Under the pieces are notes generated by a model. It searched no databases. It was given only the letters and a program-made list of their open reading frames with translations, and was not told where the DNA came from. Made by a program: the position numbers and the translations under genes. Positions 62,330 through 64,000 of a stretch of 64,000 nucleotides of DNA are shown one piece after another. The DNA comes from Myotis daubentonii (taxonomy: Eukaryota > Chordata > Mammalia > Chiroptera > Vespertilionidae): NCBI RefSeq assembly GCF_963259705.1, contig NC_081840.1:102715126-102779125 (forward strand), given 5' to 3'. Numbering within the stretch: position 1 is the stretch's first letter; the number at the start of each line of letters is the position of its first letter.

Positions 62330-62655
62330 TGCATTCAAAGCAATTGATTTGACAGGATTCAAAGAGAATAGACTATCAGCTGTCAGAGGGGAGAGGATGG
62401 AGGGCTGGGTGAGAAGGGTGAAGGGATTAAGCAAAGAAAAAAAAAGAAAGACTCCTGTGGACATAGACAACAGTATGGTGATTTCTAGAGGGAAGCAGGG
62501 TGGAGGAGGTAGATGAGGGTAAAGAGGGGATAAATGGTGAGGGAAGGAGACTTGACTTGGGTTGGTAAACACACAATATAATATACAGATGATGTATTGT
62601 AGAATTGTATGCCTGAAACCTGTATAATTTTATTAACCAATCTCATCCCAATAAG
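62330..62655 (+). mobile_element. L1 3' UTR (laurasiatherian type)
   Basis: Plus orientation: 'GGACATAGACAACAGTATGG', 'GGAGACTTGACTTGGGTTGG', 'CCTGAAACCTGTATAATTTT', ending 'CCCAATAAGTTCAATAAAG'. Diverged. Confidence 0.75.
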
Positions 62656-64000
62656 TTCAATAAAGAACACACCAAGAGTTTTCTATTGTAATCCCTCAGT
62701 CTTCAGCAAGCAAACATTGTGTGTATGTTTATATTGCTTTATTATGAAGGAAACAAGAAGGCTGACCCATTTAGGGGAATTGATAAAGATTATCTAGAAT
62801 GCATCACATGGTCATAGGCAGTGGCTTTGCATCATGGGAAGAACATTTTGTTACATTCCAAGTTGGCAGAAGAGAACATCTCAGAAGGTGAAACTTTTGC
62901 TGTTTTTATTTGTTTGTTTGTTTTTCTAGCTTAAATCCTGGCCTCAGATTCTTCTGTAAGTGCTAGTACTTTGCCAGATTTTCCTCATTCCGAATGTAGC
63001 CCTACCACAATCCAACACTTTTTTCCTTTAGTATTGCGTGTAAAGTTGCCCATAACATATGCATAAAAATATCTAGCTAGAGTATAAACTCAAGTATTTT
63101 TTTTTCCTTAAGAATCCCATTTCTGGTCTTCAATCTTAATGGGAGGCTTAGAGTCCATTCATCCTCCCTCATTTAAATTCCATTATTGTGGTTTCATCAC
63201 TTTCTTTTTCTTTAGTTTGTGGGCAAACTTTTACAGCCTTAATTGTTGGGGTCCTTCTCTGATCACCATGGTCACTGACCTTAGCAAGAATATAGGGCAC
63301 AAGGGAAGTTGTAGTCACCCCCTTCAGCTCTGGTTGCTGATCCTCCCCCACCACTGTCACCCAGTTCCTCTGGAGAGGGTGGGGGCAGGGGAGTCTTTTT
63401 GAAGGAGCAAACAGAAGAGAACTTGTCTAGTGCAGACTCATAATTTAGAGTCTCCATGACTCACTGGTTTATAATGTGTATGGCATGCTGTGTAAATCTG
63501 CCTTCTGTCCTTTAGAACATTGCCCCAGACAGCAGAATACAACTCTCTACAGGAACCCTCAAGATATGAGAGTGAAAGGCTTTTTCGACTATAATACAAA
63601 GAAGTATTGAATTTTCCTGAACAACAGGGAGACCTTAGCCTAGCAAACTAATGCAATATTGATCTGAGGGAGAGTGGGTAAAGTACTCTTGTCCGTCTCA
63701 GGTTTGTGTGCATTTGTGTATTTACATGAACACAGAGACTAGATTTCCTTCTCCCATTCTTTTGGACTCAATGCCAAGGAGAAGAAAATTGTCACAAAAA
63801 CAGAAGTATCATTCAAAAATTGAATTGTTGAAGAATTTAAGTGAGCAATATGGACTGAACTATCTCTTGAGGGAGAGTAGAACTGCTACAATTCCTAAAA
63901 TCATTGATATCTTCTCAGGTGTGAAACCAATATAGTACTTGTATAGTTTAAAAGATATACCTGGAACTGGAAATGGTAGTACCTCATTCTTTGTATTTTC
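62656..64000. other. Intron 5 (part), unique sequence to window end
   Basis: No exon is recognised here. The preceding NRP1 coding exon must lie beyond 64000. Confidence 0.5.

Overview
The window is mammalian nuclear DNA from a vespertilionid-type bat. The evidence is the repeat mix: many Helitrons of the HeliBat kind (TC start, 3' hairpin, CTAG end, inserted between A and T), tRNA-derived Ves SINEs, non-autonomous hAT elements with CAGTGGTCGG-type ends, and L1 pieces. The window is one slice of the neuropilin-1 gene (NRP1), transcribed on the minus strand. Six coding exons can be read, and they join in frame. They encode the last third of the second CUB domain and the two coagulation-factor V/VIII (discoidin) domains b1 and b2. 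By matching human residue numbers from memory I call them exons 6 to 11: 60662-60817, 58245-58411, 34209-34364, 28548-28692, 16791-17122 and 10873-11017. Every exon has an AG acceptor, a GT donor and compatible phases, with no frameshift or stop. The residues of the VEGF/semaphorin C-end pocket, both domain-closing cysteine pairs and three glycosylation sites are present.

The rest is intron. Intron 11 (1-10872) holds two nested, degenerate, minus-strand L1 5' halves, two Helitrons and a twin-primed L1 ending 24 bp from the exon 11 donor. Intron 10 (11018-16790) holds a MIR, a Ves SINE, two Helitrons and an old L1 split by a mariner MITE. Intron 9 (17123-28547) holds a two-part Helitron and a 7-kb rearranged block. 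Intron 8 (28693-34208) has a TA-flanked DNA transposon, Helitrons and Ves SINEs. Intron 7 (34365-58244) is the longest and quietest, with two inverted copies of one Helitron, a nested SINE/hAT and a second full two-part Helitron. Introns 6 and 5 are mostly unique sequence with one Ves SINE and two L1 pieces.

The most interesting structure is in intron 9. About 1.05 kb at 21150-22200 recurs in inverted orientation at 25847-27802, the second copy being interrupted by an L1. The inner edge of arm 1 touches the 3' half of a Helitron, and the outer edge of arm 2 touches the 5' half of the same family in the opposite orientation. Flipping 22201-27802 on paper rejoins the halves into one Helitron. 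This is what an inversion made by staggered breaks leaves behind. Inside the arms a 646-bp core is identical base for base while both margins differ by several percent, which suggests gene conversion between the arms. Other points worth a second look are a palindromic hAT element with a perfect 8-bp target duplication, a Helitron A+B composite seen three times with the same junction, a perfect 25-bp GC-rich hairpin in a Helitron, and a possible NRP1 read-through tail that would end inside L1 sequence.
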